A DNA stretch of 64,000 bases from Sporobolomyces roseus (GCA_016617785.1 JADILM010000008.1:1054001-1118000); one strand, 5' to 3'; positions 12,621 to 25,091 are shown, numbered from the stretch's first letter. Numbers and translations: made by a program. Notes: generated from the letters alone by a model not told the origin.

Positions 12621-15361
12621 CTACAAGTTACTTCGTTGTCCTCGTCGTCCCTTTCCAGTACCCTTACCCTTCTGTCCTTGTCCAGTAGCGTGTCGTTGCG
12701 CTTGATCCTTGACTGGTCCACCTCGTCGAGATTTGCTAGAAGATAAGAGAAAGCGAGAGTCAGCAAACATAAAGCAGGGAGAACAGAATGGGACTAAAAA
12801 GCTCACTTCTTGACGTTGGCGGTAGTGAAGAAGTTGGTAGCCTTCTTCTTGTTCGTTGTCATACGAGCTTCCTTGACTGGCTTGCCTTCAGTCTCTTCCT
12901 CCGAGGAGACCTCGTCGATAACGCGATCTAGCAGAGAGAGAAAAGCGAGGTCAGCGATAGAGCGGGAAGAAACACGAAAGCTGGTGGACTTACTTCTCTT
13001 GACAGGAGCCTTACTCTTGCCCTTTGCGGATTTGGCAGAAGGTTGCTCAGTGATGATCTCGATTTCCTCCTCCTCGTCGTCTCCTTCAGAATCCTCATCG
13101 TCTTCATCGACCGTCACGAACGACGCCTCAGCCTTGTCCGCACCATCGAGTGCTCCCTCAGCGTTCGCAAACAAGTCATCCCATTCGAGTGGCTCGGCCG
13201 AATCACCCTCTTCTCCATCGAATGATTCCTCTCCCTCTTCCTCCTCGTCATCTTCTCCCTCACTAGCGATACCTCCCCATTCTTCCTCATCATCCTCAAC
13301 AACGAAGCTCGACTCGATGGGCTCCTCGTCCTCCAGATCGATCTTTTGGTTGTCGTCGGGCAAGAATTTGGTCGAGTGAACGATTTGATGAAGAGGTTGA
13401 GTAACTCCAGGAAGTTTGCGGATAGTGTTGCCCTCGGCATCGGTGTCGAGTTTCGAGGCGGAAGTGGAAGCGACAGGTGCAGCAGAGGCGGTACCGAGTT
13501 TGAGAGGTCGGGGAAGAGGTTTGCCAGCAGCGTCGACTGGTTCAGGAGGAGCAACGAAGTAAGGGATCTTTCCTCGAATCCAGTCCTAAGAGTGCAAGTG
13601 TAGGTCAGTATAAGTTGTAGGAGCGAAGAGGAGATGAAGAACTTACGTTGATAACGAAAGTAGCGACTGTTCGATAGTCTGCCTCTCCACCTCTTTGCAA
13701 TTTACCGGTCTTCCTCGCAAGCTTCGTCAAGAAGTCCTCTGCGTTCTCCCAATCAGGAACACCGTAAGTCCTCGCGAGGTACTCCTTTCTCACTCGGTCG
13801 AGCAAGAACTGGATGTGACTCGCCGGGTCGGAAAGGTGCTCGACTCGAACGATACCCTTGAGAACCTTTTGAGATTCAGTGTCGCGTGCCGAAGGGGGAA
13901 CGATACCGGGGCAATCGATGAGGTAGATTCGTCGCATGAGGGTGATGTATTGCCAAACTTTGGTCTCTCCGGGGATAGGAGCGGTCTTGCAAACGGCTTT
14001 CTTCTTGAGGGTGTTGATGATCGAGGACTTGCCGACGTTGGGGTAACCGATGAATCCGACAGAGATTTGCTTCTTGTCGGAGAAGAGGGAGGAGAATTGT
14101 CGGAGAAGTTGGATGAGGGATCCTTTTCCGAAAGAGTTGTTGATCGACGCGTGGAAAGCGATGGTAGGGTGAGTCTTGGAGAGGATTTTGACCCATCGAG
14201 CCTGTAGGGATGTCACGACCGAGTCAGCTCGCAATCCTCGCTGATATAGGGATAGACAGCAACTCACAGCAACCCAACCGGGGACGAGATCGACCTTGTT
14301 CAGAACGTAAATAACCTTCTTTCCTCGCTTTTCCTTCGCGAGGTAAGCCTCTACAGAGTCACATCGAGTACCGATAGGATCACGAGCGTCGAGGACGTGA
14401 AGCAAGACATCGGATGAATCAATAACCTGCAAAAATCGTTCTCAATAGGTGAGCAGGACGTCGAGAATCTCGCAGGTCAAGACGAGTACATACCTTGTAG
14501 AGCTCTCCCCAGATACGTTTACTCGTTCCTGCGCCGAGAATCCAATCCTGCTGAACATTTCCGAGTTGACTTTCCTCCTCCTGCTTCTTCAATTCCTCCG
14601 GTGCCATAGTACCTTCAGTATCCCTCAAGTCACTGATCTCCTGATCCTTCTCGGCTTGTAACCGCTTGTCGTTGACTGATTTTTGGTGAGTAGCGACTGC
14701 TCCTGCGAGTTCTTCGATCGATCCGACATCTAGACGCGGTCGTTTTCGTTGCGCTTTCGTACCGAATGTGTCGGAGAACGGCTCAGTAGTTGTAAGATCG
14801 GGAGTAGATTTCTACTCAGCAGAGTGGGAAACAGGTCAGCTGGCGAATTCTCAGAAAAAGCGAAAGGAAAGACGTACTCCGCTAACAGCATCGGTCAACA
14901 AACTCAAAGGTAACTTGTTCCTCTTCAACACAACCGCATAAGGATCCGCCGTCTTCTCCTTCATGCCTTCCCTGAAATGTTCCAAAGCAGTTTGAGAGAT
15001 TGTCCTTGTATTTCCGAACCACCTTCGATCAGGTGCTACTCGTCCCGGTGTGATCTCTTTAGATTGGAACTCTGCTTCCTTGATAACCTTTCCATCTGCG
15101 TTCCTGATAGCTGAACCAGTCTTGCCTGAAAGCATGTTGACCCTCCTCGCTTGTTTAGCATCTCGGTAGAAGTTCTCTCCTGTGTAATAAGTTCATATGT
15201 TAGCTAACTATCCTTTCTAGCTACTCCACAAATCTCCCGAGTGAGGTGGAGGAGAGAATGGCTTTACCTTTAGTTCGAATATTTCCAGTCTTCAATCCAG
15301 TGGCTGCTGCATGCTTGCTGCTCCTCGCTTTAGTCGTAGGGTTTGATGTATCGCGAGGCAT
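12621..15361 (-). CDS. NOG2: Nucleolar GTP-binding protein 2 (60S assembly GTPase)
   Basis: A circularly permuted GTPase of the YlqF/YawG type needed for pre-60S ribosome maturation in the nucleus. The N-terminal NOG2 domain shows [15 protein letters not shown] and [21 protein letters not shown]. The permuted motifs then come in the order G4 (NKVDL), G1 ([12 protein letters not shown]) and G3 (DCPGIVPP). They are followed by [16 protein letters not shown] and [18 protein letters not shown]. The C-terminal third is strongly acidic (around 12990-13330) and ends in a basic tail, [15 protein letters not shown]. The ATG at 15361 was chosen because it puts MPRDTSN just before the conserved NIRTKGENF segment. 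Multiple introns of 50-100 nt are present. Confidence 0.94.
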
Positions 15362-16830
15362 ATTGATAAGTCCTGCCGCCGGTTGACTTTGAGCGATTGA
15401 AGATGGAAGAGAGAGAGAGATCACTCAGCAAAAAAAGCTCGAGAGAAATGAAATTGTTTCGCAATCATCAATTTCGGCTTCAGCGGGCTGTTCAGCAGCG
15501 TTGACACTCATACTCGATTGGGCGGGATGCGCGGGAAACGCCCTTGCTGAAGTTGAACAAGGAGATACCTTCACATTCTCAAATTTCGAAAGTCTTTCGA
15601 CCACTCAGCTCCATCGCGGGACTCTTTCGGACTTCGAGCAGTTGCGTAGCGACTTGCAACGTCGTTAGTCTGCTGTAACAGTTGAGATTGACCCATTCTA
15701 TGACGAAGGTACCTCGTAAACTCGTCGAAAAGATTCACTGTTCACGCTTCGGCTCCTTCTGACGAAGCAACGACAAGTATTGAGGGATACGGATCATTGT
15801 GAGTGCTACTAGTATACTCTAGCATGATAGTTGCATGAAAATCCTCGCATCCGAGGCGCTATGAAGAGACTGACCCTACGACTTTCGCAACGAAAATTCG
15901 GGATCGACGTCTGCCGCTCGCTGTTCGTTTTCTGCGGAACTCTCGCTTACACGCATCTTCGTTTGAGATAAAGCTCTATACATCAAGAAGCTGATCGAGG
16001 GAATCCAAGATTACGAGATTTCGACCTCTTATAAACGGAACTTTCTCACTCTCCCCTTCCGAAGACCTCACCACCAACTTTCCTCCCACCTCTCGGCTTC
16101 GCTCCACGGCATCTTTCAACACTTCTACTAAGCCAATCACAGCTTCGTAGGACCAGCAGAAGCCACTCGAGCGTTACGAACCACTTCCCGGCCCCTTCAT
16201 CCTGAACAAAGAGCGATTTGTCTCGACGCTTCTACTTCACCCTCACAGCACCCGTATCGACCTCAACGCTGCCCCAACAATTCAATAGTTCCATCAAGTA
16301 ATCTAATCAACCGGAACGAACAGTTTAGGTGAGTTATCGGATCAACAGGTGTCAGTCTCGATTCCCTTTCTCCCTCCTCCCCGCTATCTCGACCTCCCGT
16401 TTCCTGTGTGAATAGCACTGCTTGAGCTGTACTGACTCTACTGTGATCCCATTACCTGATAGATAGATTGAGGGAATTCGATTGATCACTCTATTCACCC
16501 CAAGCCTCTCCCCTCCAAGTTCCCCTTCCCCTTCTTCCCCTCCAATTCTCATCCACCTCCCGCACCTTCCTCAAAGCTTCTAATTCTCTCGACCCTTTCC
16601 TGTGAGTAATCGTATGCAAACTCGTAAAGAATCCGATCAAAACGCTGACTTGCTGCTCTCCCTATCTCCCCTCATCCAACAAAAAACCCTTTCTTCTACT
16701 CGCATTGACCCTTTCCTATTCTTCTCCTTCTTTCTCGCCATCCTCCTTCCTCGAACTCCTTCACACCGAACTCAGCCTGAACCCTTTCCTTCCTTCAAAC
16801 TACACCCTCACTTACTTTCAAATCAAAGTC
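15362..16830. other. Long promoter and leader region upstream of the G-beta gene
   Basis: This 1.5-kb stretch has no supported gene. It holds the divergent promoters of NOG2 and the G-beta gene. Pyrimidine-rich sequence from about 16040 to 16830 with GT-AG like pairs (for example GTGAGTTATCGG at about 16329) suggests a long, possibly spliced, 5' untranslated leader for the G-beta transcript. Confidence 0.5.
16030..16035 (+). promoter_or_regulatory. Candidate TATA box of the G-beta gene
   Basis: TATAAA stands in a region that changes directly downstream to pyrimidine-rich sequence, as at many fungal transcription starts. If used, the leader would be about 770 nt before splicing. Confidence 0.35.
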
Positions 16831-18136
16831 ATGTCTGCAAACGCCGACATTCAAGAAAAGATCGCTGCTGCAAGACGGGATGCTGAAACTCTCAAGGAGA
16901 AGATAAGAGCGAAACGAGATCAACTAGCAGATACTAGTCGTGAGTATTTAGATCTCACCGCTTCATGCGAAAGTCAGCTAACGATCTCTTCTCGATTGAT
17001 TCTTACAACTAGTGCGCGCAATGGCCGCCGAAATCGATCCTCTACCTCGAGTTGCTATGCGACCACGACGAACTCTCAAAGGTCATTTGGCCAAGATCTA
17101 CGCGATGCACTGGTCTCAAGACAAACGACATTTAGTTTCCGCTTCTCAAGATGGTAAACTCATCGTTTGGGACGCCTACACGACCAACAAAGTTCATGCG
17201 ATCCCGTTGAGATCGAGTTGGGTCATGACTTGCGCCTATTCACCGAGTGGGAACTTTGTCGCGTGTGGAGGACTCGACAACATTTGTTCGATTTACAATT
17301 TGAGGACAAAAGAGGGAAGTGTCAAGGTTGCGAGGGAGCTGTCGGCTCACACGGGTTACTTGTCGTGTTGTCGATTCCTCAATGATCGACAAATTCTTAC
17401 CTCTTCGGGAGACATGTCGTGCATGCTTTGGGATATCGATGCTGGAGTACGAATTATCGAATTCAATGATCACACTGGAGATGTTATGAGGTAAGTTTTC
17501 ACCTTTCTCTGCAGCGATCTCTCGAGCTTACCATCGTATCTTCTGCGGTTAGCTTGTCTCTCGGACCGAATCAGAACGTCTTTGTTTCAGGTGCTTGCGA
17601 TGCTACAGCGAAAGTATGGGACATCCGAACGGGTAAAGCAGTGCAAACGTTCACCGGTCACGAATCTGATATCAACGCTGTTTCGTGAGTTCGAATCGCT
17701 CACATCGCAACTCGTTCGAAGCTGATGTTTCTGATTCTGTCCTCACAGCTTCTTCCCCAATGGAGATGCTTTCGCTACTGGTTCCGACGACGCCTCCTGC
17801 CGACTCTTCGACCTTCGAGCTGATCGAGAACTCAATCAATACGTTCACGACAACGTTCTCTGCGGAATCACTTCAGTCGCCTTCTCGGTTTCCGGTCGAA
17901 TGCTCTTCGCTGGTTACGACGACTTCAACTGCAACGTGTGGGATACGCTCAAGGGAGAACGAGTCGGTGTACTCGCTGGACACGAGAACCGAGTCAGTTG
18001 TTTGGGTGTCAGTCAAGATGGAATGGCTCTTTGCACAGGTTCTTGGGACAGCATGCTCAAGGTAAGTCACTCTCTCAGTCTCGATTCTTTAGTGTCGTGA
18101 CTCATCTCTCTCACTCTCTCTTAGGTCTGGTCGTAA
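16831..18136 (+). CDS. Heterotrimeric G-protein beta subunit
   Basis: Five exons (16831-16939, 17013-17490, 17553-17684, 17749-18061, 18125-18136) give 347 residues, the usual G-beta length. An N-terminal coiled coil (residues about 5-40, [20 protein letters not shown]) binds G-gamma. Seven WD40 blades follow, with blade ends such as [29 protein letters not shown] and finally SMLKVWS. The last coding exon is only four codons including the stop (VWS, TAA). The protein pairs with G-gamma at the plasma membrane in pheromone and nutrient signalling; which pathway it serves here cannot be read from the sequence. Confidence 0.96.
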
Positions 18137-18856
18137 TCCGACTCTCATCCTCTGTAAACTCGATTTCGTCGTCGTCACGCTATACCCATTCCTCATTCTT
18201 CTCCTTCTCGCCTTACGTCGACTTCGAACCGACAAATTTCCATCTCCTCCTTTTGCTGTTCACATCTTAACCCCAATTGTTTCTCATCTACCCGGATCTC
18301 TCGAAAATCTGACACTCCTTCTCTCTCTCTCCCTTCACTCGTCGTTTCTATCTACCCTATAGCCACTCCTCTTTATCTCTCTATCTCCTAATATACCCTA
18401 CCTTCTTTCCCACTCTTCCTCTTTCATCCTCGCTCTACACCTTTTCAACCTCTATCCGGTTCGAAACCCGATAACCCTTTTTTTCTTTTAGTCTTTCACG
18501 TTTCGCTGTCCTCCACTCTCTCTTACTCTACATCGTCGTTTTAGCTATTGCCTTCCTTCTCTCTCTCTCTCTCTTTCCTCTCTTCCCTCTCTATCTCGTT
18601 TAGTCTGTTTAACGTAGTTTACATTTTGTCTCGTTTCGTAATCGATACTTCGAAGAATCTCTCATCCATCATCTCCCGTGCTTGTGCGCATCTCTGCAGA
18701 GTGTAGAATCGAGATGAGGTCGCTGAGACTGCCTACTCTCCATCAAGCCGTCGGACGGAGGAAGCTAAACAACTATACATTTCGGTTCAAAGGATCTTTA
18801 GAAGATTACATCCAAGCTCAAGCGACTACTCCATAGCTATGAATCCCTCTCCATCT
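18137..18856. other. Convergent 3' flanks of G-beta and an F-box gene
   Basis: This is strongly pyrimidine-rich on the plus strand (runs of ctctct and tctttc), typical of a fungal 3' UTR. I see no coding sequence. Confidence 0.6.
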
Positions 18857-19957
18857 CTATGCCGCCCCGACTCGATCCTTACTCCGAACTTTCTCGAGCC
18901 ATACTTTCGGGACCATCAATTCTGAACCCCTTCCTTCTTCATACAGAACCTCAATCGCTTTCGCCGTGCAGATTTCACGTAGACGTAAGAGTAGAGCTGA
19001 ACCGGCAAGTGTCGGGCTGCTCAAGAGTTCGGAGGGGAGGATAATTGCTGCGAAGGTGAGGGGTGTTTCTTCGAGGTAGGCTTGAGCTTCCTTCAGTTGT
19101 TCCAAGCCCATGTGACGCTGCCAAGTTTGGTCCGTCGTGTCTTGGACGAGACCGAGACGTCCGATGGATGCGGTTGGACGAGAGGTGACTATGCGAAGAT
19201 CGGTTGCGACAAGCGCTGGAGAAGAGATTCGGGCGACATCTGTAAGGATCATCCTCCGGACTGTGTTTGGATCCAACACCAACGCTTCGAGAGTCCAGAC
19301 GAAACTCGGAAGCTGGTCGCGTTCCAATGATATGGGGACGATGGCGCGCACGGCGAGCGATTTGAGCGACGGGAAACGCTTGCGGGTGATCAAAATCAAC
19401 GGATTCCTCCAGTCGTCCAGAACGATCGCGAGGTCCTCCAATACGTCGAACTTCCACTCGGTTAGGCAGTCGAGGTAGAGATTTCCGAGATTCAGGACTC
19501 GAAGATCTGTGCCAGCCGTTTTCGTGAGCCGTATTGCTCATCCAGAGTTCGCAGCGAATATCTGCTCACTTTTCAGCTTCTGAAGTAGTACCAGACCTTC
19601 CATCGCTATGCGAGGCAACCGCAGGTACTCGGTCTTGGGGAACGTTTTCGCAACTTGAGAAATCAACTTGATAGTTGGATAACCCTTGTAACGGAAACGA
19701 GCCTTCTTGACGTGTGTACCATTTCCTGACTCGGTCATAGATACCGCCATATCGACGAGATGGTCTTCGTCCCGAGTTTCGATTGTCCAGTATAGGAGAG
19801 GCCGAGCGATGGAAAGGAAGGGTCGAGAGACAAGGCAGCATTTGGCGAGGAACGCTTGCCGATCTGTGTAGTGGTTGGGGAGGTAGGAATATGAGAGAAT
19901 AACATCGTCTAGAATGTGCTGGATGAGTTCGGTAGGAAGGGATTGAAGGGACGGCAT
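18857..19957 (-). CDS. F-box protein with leucine-rich C-terminal part
   Basis: Two exons (19957-19570 and 19506-18857, intron 19507-19569 with GTGAGC donor and CACAG acceptor, phase 1) give 345 residues. The N-terminus MPSLQSLPTELIQHILDDV is a degenerate F-box (LPxELxxxIL), followed by KCCLVSRPFLSIARPLLY. The rest has irregular leucine-rich stretches such as LRVLNLGNLYLDCL and FPSLKSLAVRAI. F-box proteins bring substrates to SCF ubiquitin ligases through Skp1; the target is unknown. It belongs to the same family as the cluster at 45.7-50.9 kb: same F-box start, same intron phase and place, and a similar C-terminal IEVLYEEG block. Confidence 0.8.
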
Positions 19958-20468
19958 CCTGGTCGGAATGAGCGAGGGAACGGTGTAAGGGACGAGAAGG
20001 AAGTCTTAGAAAGCTTCGATAGTCAGTACTGACCTTACTAATCAGTACCTGGCGAGTCTGGAGAGGGGTGAGAGCGAGGGAACCCAGATGAAGATGAAGT
20101 TTCCGAGACAAATGGAACGAGAGGGGAGACTCACGAGGACGTCTGTGGTAGCTTTGGAGCACTCTATGGGACTTGACTAGCTCACTCTGAGCCGGAGCAA
20201 GAAGAAGTTCAGGTGAAAGGGAAGAGGGGAAGAGGAGCGAGCATTTTCGACTTCATGAATTGGGAGGCGAGCGAGTCGAATTTCTCTTCTCAGCACTGCG
20301 GCCACACAAAGGAGACGTCTGCGCTCACTGTCGAGGCGCAGTTCTTCAACGTGGCGAGAGCCTCTCGCTTTTTCATAAAACTTCGCACTTTCGCGGAATG
20401 AAGATAGTACGACTGCATTGCAACTTCAAGACCCGCTCGCTACCAAGTCAGACGCTGATGGAAGAAAC
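19958..20468. other. Upstream region of F-box gene
   Basis: No supported gene. Open frames on either strand here are short and have no recognisable motifs. Confidence 0.45.
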
Positions 20469-20788
20469 TCATAATCGACACGTATCCTTTCCCATTCGTG
20501 CGTCTCTTTCCAGTAGACACAGGCGAATTTCCAAAACTTCACTTCGTTTTCGCTCGTCCAGAAGTCCAATCGCGCTCCGCAACAGCTCCATTCGGTGCAG
20601 GTCGCACTCTTGAGGACTATCTGAATTGGTGAACGACATGGAGATCAGCGATCCTATGCTTGACAAATCAATAACGTCGATTAATCTTGAACAAAGAACG
20701 AAAAAAAGCATGCGAAACTTACTGATCATACCGGTTCTTCTGCGAGACCGTCTATAATGATGTATAGCCTCTAGTTGGAGCATACAAG
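20469..20788 (-). CDS. Possible small protein, unknown
   Basis: An ATG at 20788 opens a frame that, after removal of a 102-nt intron (GTAAGT donor, CTGATC branch-like motif, TTCAG acceptor), gives about 70 residues. It is highly charged, with RRSRRRTGMI near the start and an Arg/Glu/Leu-rich helix (LLDERKRSEVLEIRLCLLE) before the TGA. The frame stays open upstream to about 20940 but has no ATG there, so a missed upstream exon is possible. The intron length is a multiple of three, so splicing is not proven by the frame. I do not recognise a family. It may be a real microprotein or part of the F-box upstream region. Confidence 0.3.
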
Positions 20789-21041
20789 TCCGCCACTGAG
20801 TCCCCGAGAGCTGATACTGGACTCGAGCCTTTGAAAACTGATGAGAATCGACGAATTCAGCGAGAGCAGCGCCGAGCGATTCGGATGAGCCCAAGTGTGG
20901 CAAGCGGAGAGCTAGGAGACTCTCCAAGCTCTCAGATCCAGAAAAGAGAGAAGAGAAAGGTTGCGTAACAGTCCAAGGAAGTTCGGTGAATCTCTCGCTC
21001 TACTACTTCACCACGATCTCGATAGCGACCTCTACAAGCTT

Positions 21042-22832
21042 ATGAGCAGCTCAGTAACTAATCCCGAACCAGCAACAGTCGCCACTACCAGTTCCACATC
21101 GTTCCCTCCACCCCAGATCAGCGAATCTCCGAACGCAGCACAATCGGGATGGGAGTCGAATCTACCTGATGCAGCTCGAGTGAGGCTAGGAGTGATGCGT
21201 AGGATACATCTGGCAGTCAATGGAATGGGTAACTCCTCGCTCCACTTCGAAACAAAGGTCGAGGCGGTGCTGACAAGTCCTCTTCTCTTACAGATGGCCA
21301 TAGACGCTGGAGGCTCTCTTTCACGACCGTAGTCGGTGCAGCTCAAGTCATCGCATTCGTCGTCATCCTTTCGATCAGTTATAGAGAACCTTGCGATCAA
21401 CGACTAGGTCTGTATCTCATCCTACTCGTCGTCCGAATAGCTCTCTCCTTCCCTAGTACGTTCATATACCTCCTTCCGCCTGGTCTACAAGCCACTGACC
21501 CGAACGAATGCGTTCTTTCCCCCTTTATTAGCTGCTCTTTGGACCGCAATTACTCCTCATCCAACTCGACAAGATACTCCAGAACGACGGGAAGAGCTCG
21601 AACGTAATCGTCTAGTCGGAAACCGCAAAATTGATCATCGGGTCAAGAAGGTGTCAGACTTGATTTCACTTTTTGGAATCGTGGTGTTCGTGTTGGGAAA
21701 CGTTTGGGTCGTCAGTGCCGATACCTGTTCAGAGACGAATCCAGTACTCTACAAAGGAGCACTCGCTGCACTCATTCTGAGCTGGTGTTGGATTCTCGAG
21801 TACTTTATCCTGTGTGCTCTTGCGATCTTCTTCCTTCCGATTCTCTTGGTGAGCTCTACTTTTTCTGTGACTGAGGCTGCTGATCTCTGGAGCTAACTGT
21901 ATCGTACATCTTGATAGTTTGGGATGCGAAGATGGGGATGGGGAGAAAAGAAGCATGAAGTTGGGCCGTTGAAAAAGAACGATGTTAGCAAACTTCCGCA
22001 ACGAATCTTCATGTACGTGTCCTCTATGCTTCCTATGATCAGCATAGACTACTGAGGCTCTCGAGATTGTGTACAGCGGAACTACTGCTTCGGAACTCAC
22101 CGACAAACTGACAACTTCTTCTGAAACCGCGACTGTCGAATCGGATCCGAAACCCATAGCTTCTCCCTCACCAGATCCTCCAACGGACGCCTCTACCGAG
22201 AAGCCGAGTCCTCCTCCAACATCGAAATCTTCTCGTACTCGTCAATGGTGGCGACTTTGGCGCTCCAATCCCGCTTCCAACCCCTCCTCGATTTCCTCTC
22301 CATCCACGCCTATCGCCGATTTCCCTCCATTCCCTGCCAAAACACAACCAATCAAACTCCCAGAGTCTCAAAACGCTTGCTCAATCTGTCTCTCCGAATA
22401 CGAAATACCACCACTTCGATCATCTCCAGAAGCAGCTTCGTGGGAACCAGAGATCCTTCTCCTCCTTCCTTGCGCTCACGCTTTCCATTCGAGCTGTCTC
22501 GTAGACTGGCTGGCTGTATCAGGGAGGGTGAGCACTACTTTCTCTCTCTCGTTCTTCCCATCAGCTCACTCAATCACTATCGTGTGCAGTGTCCTCTATG
22601 TCAAGCTGCCGTCTTCCCTCCGAAACCGACAAAAGCCAAGAAAGCACCTGCGACAGTAACACCACCTGTACCTTCGACTTCTACTTCAGCTGCTCCGGCT
22701 CCAACCGAGAATCATCAAATAGGAGGAGGAGCGAATGATCGCAGCACTCAAACGACGGGAACCAGCGAGGGAGAGACGGGAGGAACGGCTGCGGATGACC
22801 AGGATAGTCGTCGTGTTGAGGATATCGTTTGA
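21042..22832 (+). CDS. Multi-pass membrane RING-H2 E3 ubiquitin ligase
   Basis: Six exons. After a Ser/Pro-rich N-terminus there are about four hydrophobic segments (near VGAAQVIAFVVILSIS, YLILLVVRIALSF, ISLFGIVVFVLGNVWVVS and WILEYFILCALAIFFLPI). A basic/proline-rich linker and a C-terminal RING-H2 domain follow. The zinc ligands are visible as CSICLSEY, then CAHAFHSSC (C-x-H-x2-H-x2-C) and C-x10-C-x2-C ending in CPLCQ, with an intron between the last two cysteine groups. The tail after the RING is low-complexity. RING-H2 proteins of this layout ubiquitinate membrane or secretory substrates; the location and substrates here are unknown. The start at 21042 is the first in-frame ATG. Confidence 0.85.
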
Positions 22833-23157
22833 AGATGTCGTTCAGTGCCGTCGCCAATCGCAAAGCTTTTCATATTGTTGTTCGTACATTACTCGCTGCA
22901 AACTTTACGCTTTATCGGTCTCTTTCGCTCATCTCACAGCTCGAAGGGCGTCAAAGGAGGCTTGAGACGAAGGGAGGAGGCTCGCAGAGTATGAAGTGCT
23001 CTCTGCGCAGAGAGATGCTCGCGAGACGAAGTCCGGGATACGACAAGTATTCGAACTGCAAGACAAAAGTACGACAATGTGAAACGACAAAGATAGACCC
23101 TTGAAACCCCAAGAAACGACGCGAGATCATCAAGAGCATCAGCTCCTCACTCGATTA
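22833..23157. other. Convergent 3' flanks of the RING and hydrolase-fold genes
   Basis: No coding sequence or repeat recognised. Confidence 0.5.
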
Positions 23158-24552
23158 TCAATCCTTTCCCTCTGCTCTGAGTACGAAACGCATGACCAGT
23201 CGGTTGACAATGTTTGGATCCGACAGCGAGAGTAACGACGGGGCGCCGGATAGTACGTGAACAGCTGCTCCACCCTTCGCATTCACCATCGCTCTGCTCG
23301 AAAAATAGATCTTTAGTACTGGAGCGAATGGTTTGAGAAGTGACAAACTCACCTTCGCCATTCCTCTGTCGCTCTCTCTGGTGAAACCATACTATCTTCT
23401 CCACCACGAAGGATGAGTACAGGACAAGTGATCTTCTCCATCAAGTCTTGAGGAATCGCTTTGCGGTCGTAAACAGCGACGAAGAGCCAATTGATATCGT
23501 GAGCGGATTGACTTGTACCGTATCGTTGTTGAAATCGAGTTCTCAGTTCTTCTCGTGCGTCGGCTAGTCGATCGTCGGATCCGATGAAGTAGGCAATGAT
23601 ATCTTCGAGCGGACCGGAGGGAAGCGTCCCAGTATCGTCTCCTCCTCGTCCAACTTTGTTGACGAGTAGAGCATCGGATACCGACTGAAGCGCAGCTTTG
23701 ACGTCCGGCGACTCCTGCCTCCATCCGGGACTGCTGAGGAGTAAACTCTTGACTTTTTCGGGGCGCTTGATCGCAATCCATCTGTGGAAAGAGAGGGTCT
23801 CGTCAGCAACGATGGTACCACTGTGTGTTGCAGGTTTTGTAGTATAATACTCACGTAGCAATAGCGGAGCCATGAACTTGATCTCCGAAAAGATCTGCGC
23901 AAACATCGAGAATCGATTAGTCTTTCTTCGAAATCATCTCTGGAGGAAACTCGAAACCCACGATAGCTCTCGAAGTTCATCTCATCCAACGTCGCGATGA
24001 TACACTCTGCCGAATTCTCGAGAGTGTGGGACTTCCTTTCTCCACCTGTGGAAAAACGAAAATGTATCAGCATTCTCTTTTCGATGACTCCCTCCAATCC
24101 CTTACATGACTCGTTCTGAACATCTCGTTCGTGACGCATTCTTCACCCAAGGAGAAACGATGCTAACCAGTTGTAAATCCGTTGAATCTCGCATCCATAG
24201 CGAATATATTGAAATTCTTCGCCAAACGAGGATCGGAAAGTTGTCGTCGCCACGAGCAAACGTTTCCGGCGGCAGCGTGTACAAGTACGAGGATCTGAGG
24301 CAAGCGAGCAAGGTCAGCTTGCAATACAGGCGAACAAAACAGGCGAAGAACTAACAGGTAGACCTTCTTTGAGAGGATTCGACACGGGGAGGTTCTCGTG
24401 ACTCGCATGTACCATGTCTCGAGGATCAGGATTCAAGCAAAAGTACATGTTGCTGTCGTGCCAGGTGAGGTAAGGTAAGGTGAGAAATGTTGCGAAAATC
24501 ATTTTTTGGTAGGAACTCACAGATCACGGTAATCGATTCGCTTGAACGGCAT
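23158..24552 (-). CDS. Alpha/beta-hydrolase-fold protein, probably not a classical hydrolase
   Basis: A multi-exon gene starts with MPFKRIDYRDL at 24552 and ends in RFVLRAEGKD with TGA at 23158-23160. The fold is recognised from ILVLVHAAAGNVCSWR (strand plus oxyanion loop), NIFAMDARFNGFT, then LFGDQVHGSAIATRW, IKRPEKVKSLLLSSPGW, and CPVLILRGGEDSMVSP, where the Asp is the usual acid position. Aligned to the family, the nucleophile elbow (normally G-x-S-x-G) reads G-D-Q-V-H. The usual GAGH catalytic histidine site reads SGAPS. The protein may therefore be a pseudoenzyme or use different residues. Similar elbows may occur in fungal relatives; that needs a search. It is tail-to-tail with the RING gene. 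Confidence 0.75.
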
Positions 24553-25091
24553 GGTATCGTAGAGAGTGGTATAGAATGTAGAAGAGACGGGAGAAGATTG
24601 AGCAGTGGCGAGTGAGAAGAGTGGATGTGGAGGAGAAGAAAGAGAGGGAGGAAACCGAAATTTGAAAGTGGAGAAATCGGATGGAAGGTACGTTGAAACG
24701 TTGATGAGATACGGAAGTGATCGTGATCTCTTTGAAACTGAGGTTTTTGATCGAGGACAAGGAGAGAGGTGTTTGCTAGACGAAGGGGGAAGTTCAAAAC
24801 GGAGATGATTTGCGTTCCTCGGCGGATCAATCTTGGCTAGAGAACGAACCGGCGATAGATTCGTTCAGGTCAACGATTGAAGTGAACGAGACTGCGTCAG
24901 CAAGCGAAACGGAGGAGGTCAATTTCGACGTAAAGCTTGACAAAGGGACGAAAAGAAGGGGAAGAACGCACAGACTCGATTCAATATGTAGAAGATCTTG
25001 GAGAAGGTACTGCTTCGGTGTGAGAGTGGAAGAATCTGGAGCAGAGCTCGGAGCGCGGTGGGTAGCAGGTCAAGGAAGAGCCCTCCCTTGA
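24553..25091. other. Region between the hydrolase-fold gene and an F-box gene
   Basis: This is the likely promoter of the hydrolase-fold gene plus the 3' flank of the F-box gene. Purine-rich on the plus strand; no supported gene. Confidence 0.5.

Noticed and set aside
12810..13379. Serine-rich plus-strand frame of 189 codons
   Set aside because: Antisense of the acidic tail of NOG2; Glu/Asp codons read as Ser on the other strand.
18450..18475. ggttcgaaaccc resembling a tRNA B box
   Set aside because: No A box or cloverleaf fits around it; it lies in a pyrimidine-rich 3' region.
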